Source of the DNA: Croceicoccus gelatinilyticus
GTDB lineage: Bacteria > Pseudomonadota > Alphaproteobacteria > Sphingomonadales > Sphingomonadaceae
Direction of reading: 5' to 3'
DNA length: 64,000 nt
Assembly (NCBI RefSeq): GCF_018398395.1
Contig: NZ_JAHCBF010000001.1
Coordinates: 558,001 to 622,000, forward strand
Shown here: positions 27,328-35,394 of the stretch, in pieces
Layout of the letters: every line of letters starts with the position of its first letter
How positions within the stretch are numbered: position 1 is the stretch's first letter
Notes under the pieces: generated by a model
The model's input: the letters and a program-made list of their open reading frames with translations, nothing else
The model's database searches: none
What the model was told of the DNA's origin: nothing
Translations under genes and position numbers: made by a program

Positions 27328-27846
27328 TCAGGCCACCATCAGCACCCGGCCGAAAGGGTGGCCTTCGGCAACATGCCGGTGTGCTTCAACGGCATCGCGG
27401 AGCGCGAACACACGATCGATCGGCATGCGATAGGTTCCGTCCAGCAGCTTTGCCATGATCATGTCGATCAGGGCACGCACCCGGTCCGTATGCATCTCCT
27501 GCCCCAGCGAAACGCCATAGACGTTCAGCATTTCGCCGATCAGTTCGAAGAAGCTGAAGGAAGGCACTTCCCCGGTCGAAGCGCCGACCGCGCCATAGCG
27601 GCCGTGCGGGCGCAGGGCCTTGACCAGCAGGTCCTTTCCTTTGCCGCCTGCCAGATCCAGCGCCACGTCGACGCCGCGTCCGCCTGTGAGTTCCAGGCAT
27701 CGTTCCGCTATGTCCTGCGTCTTGTAATTGATCCCGTGGTCAAGGCCGTATTGGCGCAGCGTTTCCAGCCTCTCGTCGCTCGAAGAAGTGCCGATGACGA
27801 TGGCACCGGCTTCCTTTGCGATCTGGAGGGCTGCGATCCCCACGCC
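27328..27846 (-). pseudogene. Quinone oxidoreductase (MDR) gene truncated at the 5' end
   Basis: Only the C-terminal 170 residues or so of a zinc-independent medium-chain dehydrogenase remain: the nucleotide-binding GVGIAALQIAKEAGAIVIGT strand-turn, SSDERLETLRQYGLDHGINYKT, GVDVALDLAGGKG, and the C-terminal dimer region ending FALRDAVEAHRHVAEGHPFGR. The catalytic GroES-like N-terminal domain (about 140 residues) and the first glycines of the Rossmann motif are gone. Upstream of codon GGC at 27844-27846 the frame runs into sequence of the opposite strand's TetR fragment, which cannot be MDR coding. An open frame continues to 27927 but its extra residues are junction noise. Not functional as an enzyme. 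Confidence 0.85.
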
Positions 27847-27855
27847 ACGCCGTGA
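27840..27855. other. Deletion junction between two truncated genes
   Basis: The MDR frame (minus strand) is recognisable up to 27846 and the TetR frame (plus strand) from 27846-27849. The short direct repeat CACGC-CACGC (27841-27850) spans the point. Both genes lost their 5' ends here, as expected if a deletion removed the divergent promoter region between them. Confidence 0.75.
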
Positions 27856-28298
27856 TCGAACAGCGCCGCGAAGCGTTTCTCGAAGATTTTGCCAGGCACA
27901 TGGATGGGGTCGCAGGGGGATCGCCACGTGAAGTCGTGGGGGCGTACATCGGCTTCCCGTTCGAACGCTTCCATGAAGACGAGTGGCACGATTACGTTCG
28001 CGTCCTCGCCAAATCGGCGAACGCCTATGACCTGCCTGCGGTCCGCAGCAATCTCATGAAATTCGACCCGATGCCGAGACGTGTGCAGCAAATGCTGCAC
28101 GATGTAAGCGGAATAGACGACCAGGCCTTTCTGCGGCGCATCGTGCTTTATGCCGAGTCTACGGTCACAACTCTTTTCATCAGCGATTTCCTGATCGATC
28201 GCCGGGTTGGTCCTGCGATGGACGCTTACGCGGAGAAGGTTGTCGCCGAGCTGACTTCGATCATGTCGAGCGCCCTGACATCGGAGCGCCCGGCCTGA
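27846..28298 (+). pseudogene. TetR-family regulator gene truncated at the 5' end
   Basis: The remaining 150 residues are the C-terminal ligand domain of a TetR protein, starting inside HAVIEQRREAFLEDFARHM (which usually follows the DNA-binding helices) and ending TSERPA. The helix-turn-helix that should precede it is missing. Reading upstream of 27846 enters the antisense of the quinone oxidoreductase fragment. The domain itself is intact and in frame to its stop, so the loss looks recent. An ATG at 27816 gives a formal frame but without a DNA-binding domain the product cannot act as a repressor. Confidence 0.8.
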
Positions 28299-28317
28299 CC
28301 CGGAGTGGATGGCAGCA

Positions 28318-28332
28318 TTCGGAATTTCCGAA
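28318..28332. promoter_or_regulatory. Short palindrome in a convergent intergenic region
   Basis: TTCGGAATTTCCGAA is a palindrome (six-base arms, three-base centre) lying between the stop of the TetR fragment and the stop of the LysR gene. It could be a leftover operator or a weak terminator stem. Too short to decide. Confidence 0.25.
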
Positions 28333-28388
28333 CGCACCAGGTAGAGAATCGGCCGACCGGGCAGGGGGCGAATGCCAGGATCGTCACA

Positions 28389-29255
28389 TCAATCATCCGG
28401 ATCGAGCAGATGCGCGTTCTTTGCAAAAGTATCGATCAGGGCGTCCATCGTAACGCGCATTCTTGGCATCTTGCGAAGGTCGGAATGGATGCCCAACCAA
28501 ATCTCGCGCTTGATAACGGGCAGGTCCGGCCTGACGCGCACCAGTCGCGGATCGTGGTCGGCGCGGAATCGGGGCAACAGTCCGATCCCGCCACCATTGC
28601 AGACTGCCTGATACTGTACGTCGCGGTTATTCGATCGGATGCTCGGCACGCTTTCGCGAAAGGTCTGCTCCAGAAGTTTCGCCTCGGGCAAGTGCGACTG
28701 ATCGTGCAGCACGGTGACGTAACGACGCGAGACTTCTTCCGGATCGGCATTTGCTGCCTGATAGGCGGCCAAGGCCAAGGAGCCGATCTTGCGCTCGACC
28801 ACCATGCCGCCTTCGAACCGGCGCATGCGAATGGCAATATCGGCCTCGCGGCGTGAGAGGCTGAGCGACTGGGTGGCGGGCACCAGTTCGAAGGCCATGC
28901 CCGGATGATCGCGCTGAAGATCGATCAGGCAAGGGGCCACGAATTGCCCCGCCAGCGTCTCCACCGTGGTCAGCCGTACCAGTCCGTCCAGCTGAACATT
29001 GCTGCTGTTGATGAGGAGTTCTGCGGCAAGCGCTTCCTCTTCCATGGTCTCGGCACGAGCGAGGACTTGTTCTCCCAGCGCCGTCAAGACGAAACCTTCA
29101 GGCGTCCGGACCAGCAAGCGTGTGCCGGTCGTCTCTTCCAGCGAGGCAAGACGACGCCCCATAGTGGGTTGCGTAACGCCCAATGCGCGCGCCGCTGCGG
29201 ACAAGGTGCCGTGCCGCGCGATGGCAAGGAAGTTTTGCAGATCGTCCCACGTCAC
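28389..29255 (-). CDS. LysR-family transcriptional regulator
   Basis: A 288-residue LysR regulator. The N-terminal helix-turn-helix reads FLAIARHGTLSAAARALGVT with PTMGRRLASLEE (residues about 9-42). The effector domain is normal (LVRLTTVETLAG, READIAIRMRRFEGG). Start is GTG at 29255. It diverges from the four-gene FMN reductase operon with a 105-base shared intergenic region, the classic arrangement for control of the neighbouring operon. A candidate site there is the near-inverted GGC...GCC pair with an AT-rich core at about 29283-29302. Inducer unknown. Confidence 0.92.
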   Translation of the reverse strand: MTWDDLQNFLAIARHGTLSAAARALGVTQPTMGRRLASLEETTGTRLLVRTPEGFVLTALGEQVLARAETMEEEALAAELLINSSNVQLDGLVRLTTVETLAGQFVAPCLIDLQRDHPGMAFELVPATQSLSLSRREADIAIRMRRFEGGMVVERKIGSLALAAYQAANADPEEVSRRYVTVLHDQSHLPEAKLLEQTFRESVPSIRSNNRDVQYQAVCNGGGIGLLPRFRADHDPRLVRVRPDLPVIKREIWLGIHSDLRKMPRMRVTMDALIDTFAKNAHLLDPDD

Positions 29256-29360
29256 AGATTTGTTCCCATGCAGAAACGCATAGGCAATATTACGATTTCG
29301 CCAATTCCGAAAGAATTCCGTGGGCCTAAATGACCCTTAACGAAATTCTGGAGGTGACAA

Positions 29361-29933
29361 ATGTCTCGCAACTATAACGTCGCAGTCCTCGTCGGCAGCC
29401 TGCGCAAGGATTCCTACACGCGTAAGCTGGCTCAGGTGATTGTCGCACAAGCGCCCGCCAACCTGTCGTTCAACTTCGTCGAGATTGGCGACTTGCCGCT
29501 CTACAACGAAGATCTCGACACTGACACGCCGCCCGCGGCCTGGGTGCGTTATCGCGAAGAGATGAATGCGGCCGATGCCGTCCTGTTTGTGACGCCGGAA
29601 TACAACCGCTCTGTCCCCGGCGCCTTGAAGAACGCCATCGACGTCGGCTCGCGCCCTTACGGTGAAGGCGTATTCAAAGGTAAGCCTGCCGCCGTGGTCA
29701 CCGGATCGCCCGGCGGCATGGCCGGTTTCGGAGCCAATCACCACCTGCGCCAGTCGCTGGTCTTCCTGGACATGTATGCCATGGCCCAGCCGGAGGCGTA
29801 CATTGGCGGTATGTGGGACCTGTTCGACGACAACGGCGAGCTGGCCAACGAAGATACCCGCGCCTTCCTGCGCACGATCGCCGAAAGCTTCGCCGACTGG
29901 ATAGAGCGCACAGTCGCTCCTGCCGTGGAGTAA
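29361..29933 (+). CDS. NADPH-dependent FMN reductase family protein
   Basis: A flavodoxin-like reductase of 190 residues. It has the FMN phosphate-binding GSLRKDSYTRKLA motif (about 11-24), the FVTPEYNRSVPGALKNAID segment that holds the isoalloxazine ring (residues about 78-97), and TGSPGGMAGFGANHHLRQSL. This is the ChrR/NQO-like NADPH-dependent FMN reductase family. A very strong Shine-Dalgarno GGAGGTGA lies six bases upstream of the ATG. First gene of an operon with an extradiol dioxygenase, an MBL-MoaF protein and an SDR; it may reduce quinones formed from the substrate. Confidence 0.9.
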   Translation: MSRNYNVAVLVGSLRKDSYTRKLAQVIVAQAPANLSFNFVEIGDLPLYNEDLDTDTPPAAWVRYREEMNAADAVLFVTPEYNRSVPGALKNAIDVGSRPYGEGVFKGKPAAVVTGSPGGMAGFGANHHLRQSLVFLDMYAMAQPEAYIGGMWDLFDDNGELANEDTRAFLRTIAESFADWIERTVAPAVE

Positions 29934-29947
29934 GGCCGGTGGAAACG

Positions 29948-30718
29948 ATGCCCACCCTGTTCATCGGGCATGGCAGCCCGATGAATGCCTTGGAGACCAA
30001 CGCCTATACCGAGGCATGGAAAGCCATGGGCGAGACACTGCCGCGCCCGCGCGCGGTGCTCGTGATCTCGGCGCACTGGTTTATCGGATCTACCGTGGTG
30101 ACGGCCATGCCCGATCCTCGGACGATCCATGACTTCTACGGCTTTCCTCAGGCGTTGTTCGACGTGCAATATCCCGCACCTGGCGATCCGCATCTGGCCG
30201 AAGAAGTGGCTGAATTGGCCAAACCCGACTGGGTTGGTGGAGACAAGGACCAGTGGGGTATCGACCACGGTACCTGGAGCGTACTGACGCACATGTACCC
30301 CAACGCCGACGTGCCTGTGGTGCAGCTGTCGCTCAACTCGCTCAAGCCGCTGGACTACCATGTGAAGCTGGCGGCACGACTGGCCGACCTGCGGAATCAG
30401 GGCGTGCTGATCCTTGCCAGCGGCAACGTGGTGCATAACCTGCGCCTGCTCGACTGGAACAGGCCGGATGGTGCCTTCGACTGGGCTCAACGGTTCGATG
30501 AAGCGGCAGAGGAATTGCTGACCAACAATCCCGGCGACGTGCTGAAACTGGTGGAGCATCCGGACTATCCCCGGGCCGTGCCCAGTCCCGATCATTTCCT
30601 ACCGCTACTCTACACCGCAGGGCTTGCTGCCGGGAACGGGCCGCTCAAGGCTTTCGTCAAGGGAACCACCTTCGGCTCGATCTCGATGACCAGCTACAGT
30701 TCGGGCCCGGTCGTCTGA
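29948..30718 (+). CDS. Class III extradiol ring-cleavage dioxygenase (4,5-DOPA dioxygenase family, YgiD-like)
   Basis: A 256-residue metal-dependent dioxygenase that opens a catechol-type ring. Metal-binding histidines appear in HGSPM (near residue 8), ISAHWF, HGTWSVL and SGNVVHNLR, in the order known from the DODA/YgiD family. I chose ATG at 29948, preceded by GGTGGAA; a GTG at 29939 also carries a site. It follows the FMN reductase stop by 14 bases. Members are often annotated as 4,5-DOPA dioxygenase but the natural substrate is usually unknown; a catecholic intermediate of the region's catabolism is plausible. Confidence 0.9.
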   Translation: MPTLFIGHGSPMNALETNAYTEAWKAMGETLPRPRAVLVISAHWFIGSTVVTAMPDPRTIHDFYGFPQALFDVQYPAPGDPHLAEEVAELAKPDWVGGDKDQWGIDHGTWSVLTHMYPNADVPVVQLSLNSLKPLDYHVKLAARLADLRNQGVLILASGNVVHNLRLLDWNRPDGAFDWAQRFDEAAEELLTNNPGDVLKLVEHPDYPRAVPSPDHFLPLLYTAGLAAGNGPLKAFVKGTTFGSISMTSYSSGPVV

Positions 30719-30750
30719 CCGCCTGACCCAATCGCCATTCCAACTCTCGT

Positions 30751-30774
30751 CAACGGACGCTTCGTCCGGCGTTG
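30751..30774 (+). promoter_or_regulatory. Hairpin upstream of the MBL-MoaF gene
   Basis: CGGACG (30754-30759) pairs with CGTCCG (30763-30768) around a 3-base loop, and the flanking CAA and TTG extend the stem past a bulge. It lies between the extradiol dioxygenase and the MBL-MoaF start, with no T-run. It may be an mRNA processing or stability element inside the operon. Confidence 0.4.
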
Positions 30775-30797
30775 GCGGCTGCCCAAAGGATTCCGAA

Positions 30798-31913
30798 ATG
30801 ACACTCAAGATTGATACTTACGTCCCCGAAAACGGCATCTTCCCGATCGCCTCGACCCTTGTTTACGGCGAGAATGAAGCCGTTCTGATCAATGCCCAGT
30901 TCCAAGCATCGAAAGCGCGTGAACTGGCGGAGCGGATCAAGGCGACCGGCAAGACGCTGACGACGATCTTCGTTTCGCACAGCGACCCGGACTACTACTT
31001 CGCGCTCGACACTCTGCTTGGCGAGTTTCCCGGCGTTCGCGTGGTTGCTACGCCGCAGACGGCTTGGCTGATCGACGCGACAAAGGTCGACAAGCTTGCC
31101 GTCTGGCAGGAGCAGCTGGGCGAAGATGCACCGCAGGACCTAATTACGCCCGACGCGCTTACCGGCCCACTGGAAGTCGAAGGCGAAGTGATCGAGGTGC
31201 ATCAGGCGCAGGATGATCCAGCGCACATCTTCCTCTGGATCCCCTCGCTCAAGACGATGCTGGGCGGTGTGTCCGTCTTTACCGGGGCCCACCCGTGGAT
31301 GGCAGACACGACGGACCTTGCCGGTGTGGACCAGTGGATCGCACGGCTGGAAGAGATCGCGGCGCTGGCCCCTGAAAAGGTGATCGGCGGCCACATTATC
31401 GGCGAATTTTCCGACGCAACGGACGTCGTGTCCTTCCTGATCGGCTACCTGAAGGACTGGCGCGCCGCTGCGGCCGCTGCGCAGTCGTCTGGCGACATCA
31501 TCGATCCGGTGAAGGCCAAGTACCCGGACCTGCCCGTCACCGACTTTCTCGAAACCGGGGCAAAGGCGTTCACCGGCGAGATCCCGTGGGAAGTCGCAGA
31601 ACTTTACCCGATGGTCGGGCGCACGGCCAAGGTGGACTTCGACGCGTTTGCCTTTGCGCTCGATTTCAAGACCCACCGCGAGATGACATTCAAGGACCTG
31701 ACCGGCGCATTTGGCGGCCTCTCCGACACGGTGAACTACACCGCCGTCGCCATCCGTCCGGGTGTCTTCATGGTCTACTGGTCAGAGCCGAACAGCACCC
31801 GCGCCAACGTCACTCACGTGCAGGATGTGGCCAAGGGCGTGGTCTACACCAACATTGCCGGTGCTGATGGCTCCTTCACCAACCTCAAGGGCGAATTGAG
31901 CGTGATCGCCTGA
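30798..31913 (+). CDS. Metallo-beta-lactamase-fold protein fused to a MoaF-like domain
   Basis: A 371-residue two-domain protein. Residues about 1-230 resemble an MBL hydrolase, but the metal motif HxHxDH reads SHSDPDYYF, so the second histidine is Asp and the last is Tyr. Later MBL-like positions include GAHPW and GGHIIG. Residues about 275-371 resemble MoaF/lipocalin-like proteins (FDAFAFALDFKTHREMTF, NYTAVAIRPGVFMVYWSE, ARANVTHVQD seen as a strand pattern). AAGGA lies eight bases before the ATG. It sits third in the FMN reductase operon, 79 bases after the dioxygenase. It may hydrolyse or isomerise a ring-cleavage product, but that is inference. Confidence 0.8.
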   Translation: MTLKIDTYVPENGIFPIASTLVYGENEAVLINAQFQASKARELAERIKATGKTLTTIFVSHSDPDYYFALDTLLGEFPGVRVVATPQTAWLIDATKVDKLAVWQEQLGEDAPQDLITPDALTGPLEVEGEVIEVHQAQDDPAHIFLWIPSLKTMLGGVSVFTGAHPWMADTTDLAGVDQWIARLEEIAALAPEKVIGGHIIGEFSDATDVVSFLIGYLKDWRAAAAAAQSSGDIIDPVKAKYPDLPVTDFLETGAKAFTGEIPWEVAELYPMVGRTAKVDFDAFAFALDFKTHREMTFKDLTGAFGGLSDTVNYTAVAIRPGVFMVYWSEPNSTRANVTHVQDVAKGVVYTNIAGADGSFTNLKGELSVIA

Positions 31914-31945
31914 TCGCACTCCCGATTACTGGAAGGAGAAATTTC

Positions 31946-32707
31946 ATGACTTCGACGAACAATTTTCTCGCAGGCAAGGCAGCCCTAGTCACAGGCGGCG
32001 GCGCAGGTCTCGGCCGCTCTATCGCGCTGCATTATGCAAAGGCCGGGGCGAAGGTAGTGGTGGCTGACCTTGACGACGAGGGTGGGGCGGAAACCGTACG
32101 GCAAATCTCTGATGCCGGGGGTGAGGCGCTGTTCCAGCACACGGACGTATCCTCCGACAGCGACGCCCGCGCACTGGTCGCCAAGGTGCAGTCGGCCTAT
32201 GGCAAGCTCGATATCGCATGCAACAATGCTGGGGTGGCACCGCCTGCCACGCCGATGGCGGATATCGACGACAAGCTTTGGCGGCGGATCATGTCGATCA
32301 ATCTTGACGGCGTGTTCTATGGCATTCGTGCCCAGATCCCCGCGCTGATCGACAACGGCGGCGGGCTGATCGTCAATATCGCGTCCATCCTCGGGCAGGT
32401 CGGCTTTCCCGGCATGGCACCTTACGTGGCGACGAAGCACGCGGTGGTCGGGCTGACCAAGCAGGTAGCCGTCGACTATGCCGACAAGGGCGTGCGGGCG
32501 ATTGCCGTGGGGCCGGCTTTCATCAAGACCGGGATGGAAGACAACCTCGACCCGAAATCGCGTGAGGCACTGGAATCAGCGCACCCCATTGGCCGTATGG
32601 GTGAACCGGAAGAAGTCGGTTCGGTCGTAGCCATGGTTTCCGCGCCGAACTGGACTTTCGTCAACGGCGCTTATCTTCCAATCGACGGCGGTTATCTGAG
32701 CCGCTGA
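31946..32707 (+). CDS. Short-chain dehydrogenase/reductase
   Basis: A 253-residue SDR. It has TGGGAGLG (about 17-24), an acidic residue after the second strand (VVVADLDDEGG, so NAD(H) is likely), NNAGVA, catalytic Ser in VNIASILG, and YVATK in APYVATKHAVVGLTK. C-terminal IDGGYLSR is typical of oxidoreductases acting on alcohols. GAAGGAG precedes the ATG. Last gene of the LysR-controlled operon and likely to oxidise or reduce an intermediate. Confidence 0.92.
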   Translation: MTSTNNFLAGKAALVTGGGAGLGRSIALHYAKAGAKVVVADLDDEGGAETVRQISDAGGEALFQHTDVSSDSDARALVAKVQSAYGKLDIACNNAGVAPPATPMADIDDKLWRRIMSINLDGVFYGIRAQIPALIDNGGGLIVNIASILGQVGFPGMAPYVATKHAVVGLTKQVAVDYADKGVRAIAVGPAFIKTGMEDNLDPKSREALESAHPIGRMGEPEEVGSVVAMVSAPNWTFVNGAYLPIDGGYLSR

Positions 32708-32732
32708 CCTTCTGGCGTATTCCAAAATAGCG

Positions 32733-32775
32733 TGGGTGATCGTGCAGGCCGGTCTGGCTCCGCACGATCATCACC
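32733..32775 (+). terminator. Imperfect hairpin after the SDR gene
   Basis: GATCGTGC (32738-32745) pairs with GCACGATC (32762-32769), and flanking GGT/ACC extend it with mismatches. It lies 26 bases after the operon's last stop. No T-run, so termination is a guess; the next gene begins at 32989. Confidence 0.45.
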
Positions 32776-32988
32776 ACGGCGAAATTCAGATTGCTCCGTT
32801 GACGGGTTTCCTACTGGCAATTCACCGACCTCATATAACCGACTGGCGATCAAGTCCTTGATCTGGAACGCTCTGTCATCATGCCGTCACGGCACCCTGC
32901 ATGAAGGCCCGTGCGCTTTTCTCGTGCCTAAACACTGCTGCGCGAGACCGGCCACCTGAATCCAGTCCGATCCCGGAGCCGATTTTTC

Positions 32989-34404
32989 ATGCGTTTCAAA
33001 ATTCCGTTTCTGCTCGCCTCGGCGGCATGTTTTTCGCTTGCTACGAACATCGCGGCACCAGCGGCTGCGAATGAAGAACTGCCGCGCTCCGCAGGAACGC
33101 CTTATGCGGCAAAGGGCGTTCCTGACCGGATCATGTTGACGCCGGCCGCTGACCCTGCGCGCGCCATGGCAGTTTCATGGCGTACCGATGCAAGGCAGCA
33201 GGCGACTGAAGCGCAGATCACTGTCGCGGTGGATGGTCCGACTCTGGGCCATGGCGCGCAGTCGATCGTCGGTGCGCCCGGCATCACGAAAAACAGCGCC
33301 AACGGTCCGGCAATCTATCACAAGGTTCGGTTCGACAACCTGACACCCGACACGGTCTATGCCTACCGCCTGAAAGGCAGTGCAGGCTGGAGTGAGTGGC
33401 TGCAATTTCGCACTGCCGCGGCCACGCCTGAGCCCTTTCGTTTCCTTTACCTTGGCGATGTGCAGAACGGGATACTGACTTACGCAAGCCGGGTCATAAG
33501 ACAGGCCTTTCGTTCGAACGGAGAAATCGAGCTGGTGCTTCTTGCCGGCGATCTGGTCTCGCAACGCGATGATCTCGACCATGATGACGAATGGGGCGAA
33601 TTCAACGAGGCGGGAGGCTACAACTGGAGCATCGCGCCGCAGATACCGGCGACAGGCAACCATGAATATATAGACGTCGAGCTAGCCGATGGATCGGAAA
33701 GCCGAAAGCTGGGCCCTTATTGGCCGCTGCAGTTCGCGCTTCCGGACAATGGCGCCGATGGGGTCAAGGCGACGACCTATTTCGTAGACTATCAGGGTGT
33801 GCGGTTCATCGTGCTTGACGGTACGTCGGCAATCGACCTTGGCACAATGGAAGAGCAGACCCGTTGGCTCGACAAGACGCTGGCGTCGAGCGCGGCAAAC
33901 TGGAACGTCGTGCTGTTCCACCAGCCGGTATTCACCTGCGCGCGGCCGGATGACACTTCGGAAGTGAAGGCGGCGTGGAAGCCGGTCTTCGAAAGCCGCA
34001 AGGTCGATCTTGTCCTTCAAGGGCACGATCACTGCTACAGCCGATTGACTAGTGAGGCGGGCAAGGAAGCTTCGGCCCGGATGCGCGCAGACGGCAAAGT
34101 CCAGGGGCCGGTCTATCTCGTCTCTGTCACCGGGTCGAAGATGTACCGCCTGAATGATCGAGCGGACACGCAGCCGGACCGCGTGGCCGAAGCGACCGAA
34201 CTTTACCAGATCGTCGATGTCGACGGTGATACGCTCCGTTTCCGGACTTACACGGCCTCGGGCAGCTTGTACGACGGCTTCGACCTTAATCGCGGAAAAG
34301 ACGGAAACCGCTTGTCCGAGATCGACGAGCCGACAATTGCAGAGCGGATTTGTCGAGGTGATACCGGGCCCGATGGTGGACCCTGCGTTGCGCGCGCCAA
34401 GTGA
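32989..34404 (+). CDS. Exported purple acid phosphatase-like metallophosphoesterase
   Basis: A 471-residue secreted metallophosphoesterase. A signal peptide (RFKIPFLLASAACFSLATNIAAPAAA) is followed by a fibronectin-III-like N-domain (about 45-140, AMAVSWRTDARQQAT and VRFDNLTPDTVYAYRLKG). The catalytic domain has YLGDVQ, LLAGDLV, ATGNHEY, LFHQPVF and LQGHDHCYSR, the five metal-site motifs of purple acid phosphatases. It should hydrolyse phosphate esters in the periplasm. It stands alone between two operons; a Pho-type box was not recognised upstream. Confidence 0.93.
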   Translation: MRFKIPFLLASAACFSLATNIAAPAAANEELPRSAGTPYAAKGVPDRIMLTPAADPARAMAVSWRTDARQQATEAQITVAVDGPTLGHGAQSIVGAPGITKNSANGPAIYHKVRFDNLTPDTVYAYRLKGSAGWSEWLQFRTAAATPEPFRFLYLGDVQNGILTYASRVIRQAFRSNGEIELVLLAGDLVSQRDDLDHDDEWGEFNEAGGYNWSIAPQIPATGNHEYIDVELADGSESRKLGPYWPLQFALPDNGADGVKATTYFVDYQGVRFIVLDGTSAIDLGTMEEQTRWLDKTLASSAANWNVVLFHQPVFTCARPDDTSEVKAAWKPVFESRKVDLVLQGHDHCYSRLTSEAGKEASARMRADGKVQGPVYLVSVTGSKMYRLNDRADTQPDRVAEATELYQIVDVDGDTLRFRTYTASGSLYDGFDLNRGKDGNRLSEIDEPTIAERICRGDTGPDGGPCVARAK

Positions 34405-34442
34405 GGGTAGGGGAGGCTGCGATGAGCCGCATGGCTACGCAT

Positions 34443-34463
34443 CGGGACATTTGCTTCGTCCCG
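34443..34463. terminator. Short hairpin between convergent genes
   Basis: CGGGAC (34443-34448) pairs with GTCCCG (34458-34463) with a 9-base loop. It lies between the phosphoesterase stop (34404) and the NmrA-family gene stop (34465), where a bidirectional terminator is expected. Short and without a T-run. Confidence 0.35.
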
Positions 34464-34464
34464 G

Positions 34465-35394
34465 TCAACCGCCAATCGGATGATTTCCGAGCAGTGGATT
34501 GCGGCGTGCCCATTCCTCGATCGAGGTCAGCTTGGCTGGAAGGAGCTTCAGCACCGGCTCCATGTCGACGCGAAAGGGCTTCTCGGGGCTCTGGTTATAC
34601 CATTCGTAGATACGGCGCAGTTCCGTCATCAGGCGCTCAGCCTCAAGCGTGGCGATGCCGCTGAAGGCGCGGCGCATACCTTCGCAAAACTCCGGTATCG
34701 GCTGACTGCGCCAGTCGAGCTTTCGGCCCCAGCCTTGCGAGAGGCGTGCGGTAAGGTCCGGCAGGCGAACCGTCTCCGGTCCGCCGACGGGAATGGATTT
34801 TCCGGAAAGGTCGCTCCGGCCAATGGCGGCGATCATGAGGCGGGCCAAATCTTCATGACAGATCCAGCTGACTTCGAGGTCGGGCGCGTGCGGATAGCTG
34901 ACTACACCGCGCTCGACGATCGAGGGCCATGCCCAGCGTTGGCGCAAGTTGTCGAGATAGACGACAGGCTCGATGCTGACAGTATCCACCCCGCTTTCGA
35001 ACAAGCGGGCGCGCATGTCGTGGCGTGCATCCTGTGCGGCAAATCCGCGCTTTTCCGCGGGTACTGGCATGGAGGTGTTGGAGACGATTTGTTCGACACC
35101 GGCCGAGTTTGCCGCCCGACCAATGCGGGACGCTGCCTCGATCAGGCCGGATGCTTCCTGAAACGACGTCGAGGGCAAGTTCACGAAAATCGCAGTGCAG
35201 CCTTGGAAGTTGCGAAAAAGTCCCGCTTCGTCGCCAAGGTCGACGGCCGTTCCCGCGACAGGGCCAAGGGGAGTCGCAACCGCGCCGCCCGATCGGCTCA
35301 GCGCGAGTACGTCGTGACCGGCCGAGACCAGTTCCCTGACCTGTGCTGCCCCTTGCACGCCGGTCGCACCGATCACGGCAATCTTGCCGGTCAT
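34465..35394 (-). CDS. NmrA-family NAD(P)-binding protein
   Basis: A 309-residue atypical SDR. The N-terminal GATGVQGAAQV (about 9-19) is the glycine-rich dinucleotide motif of the NmrA/isoflavone-reductase-like group. A Tyr-x-x-x-Lys motif is not clear, so it may be a redox sensor or a reductase. Its ATG overlaps the stop of the TetR gene by one base (TGATG), so the two are translationally coupled. Together with the upstream flavoprotein it forms a minus-strand operon. Start and fold are clear; function unknown. Confidence 0.88.
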   Translation of the reverse strand: MTGKIAVIGATGVQGAAQVRELVSAGHDVLALSRSGGAVATPLGPVAGTAVDLGDEAGLFRNFQGCTAIFVNLPSTSFQEASGLIEAASRIGRAANSAGVEQIVSNTSMPVPAEKRGFAAQDARHDMRARLFESGVDTVSIEPVVYLDNLRQRWAWPSIVERGVVSYPHAPDLEVSWICHEDLARLMIAAIGRSDLSGKSIPVGGPETVRLPDLTARLSQGWGRKLDWRSQPIPEFCEGMRRAFSGIATLEAERLMTELRRIYEWYNQSPEKPFRVDMEPVLKLLPAKLTSIEEWARRNPLLGNHPIGG

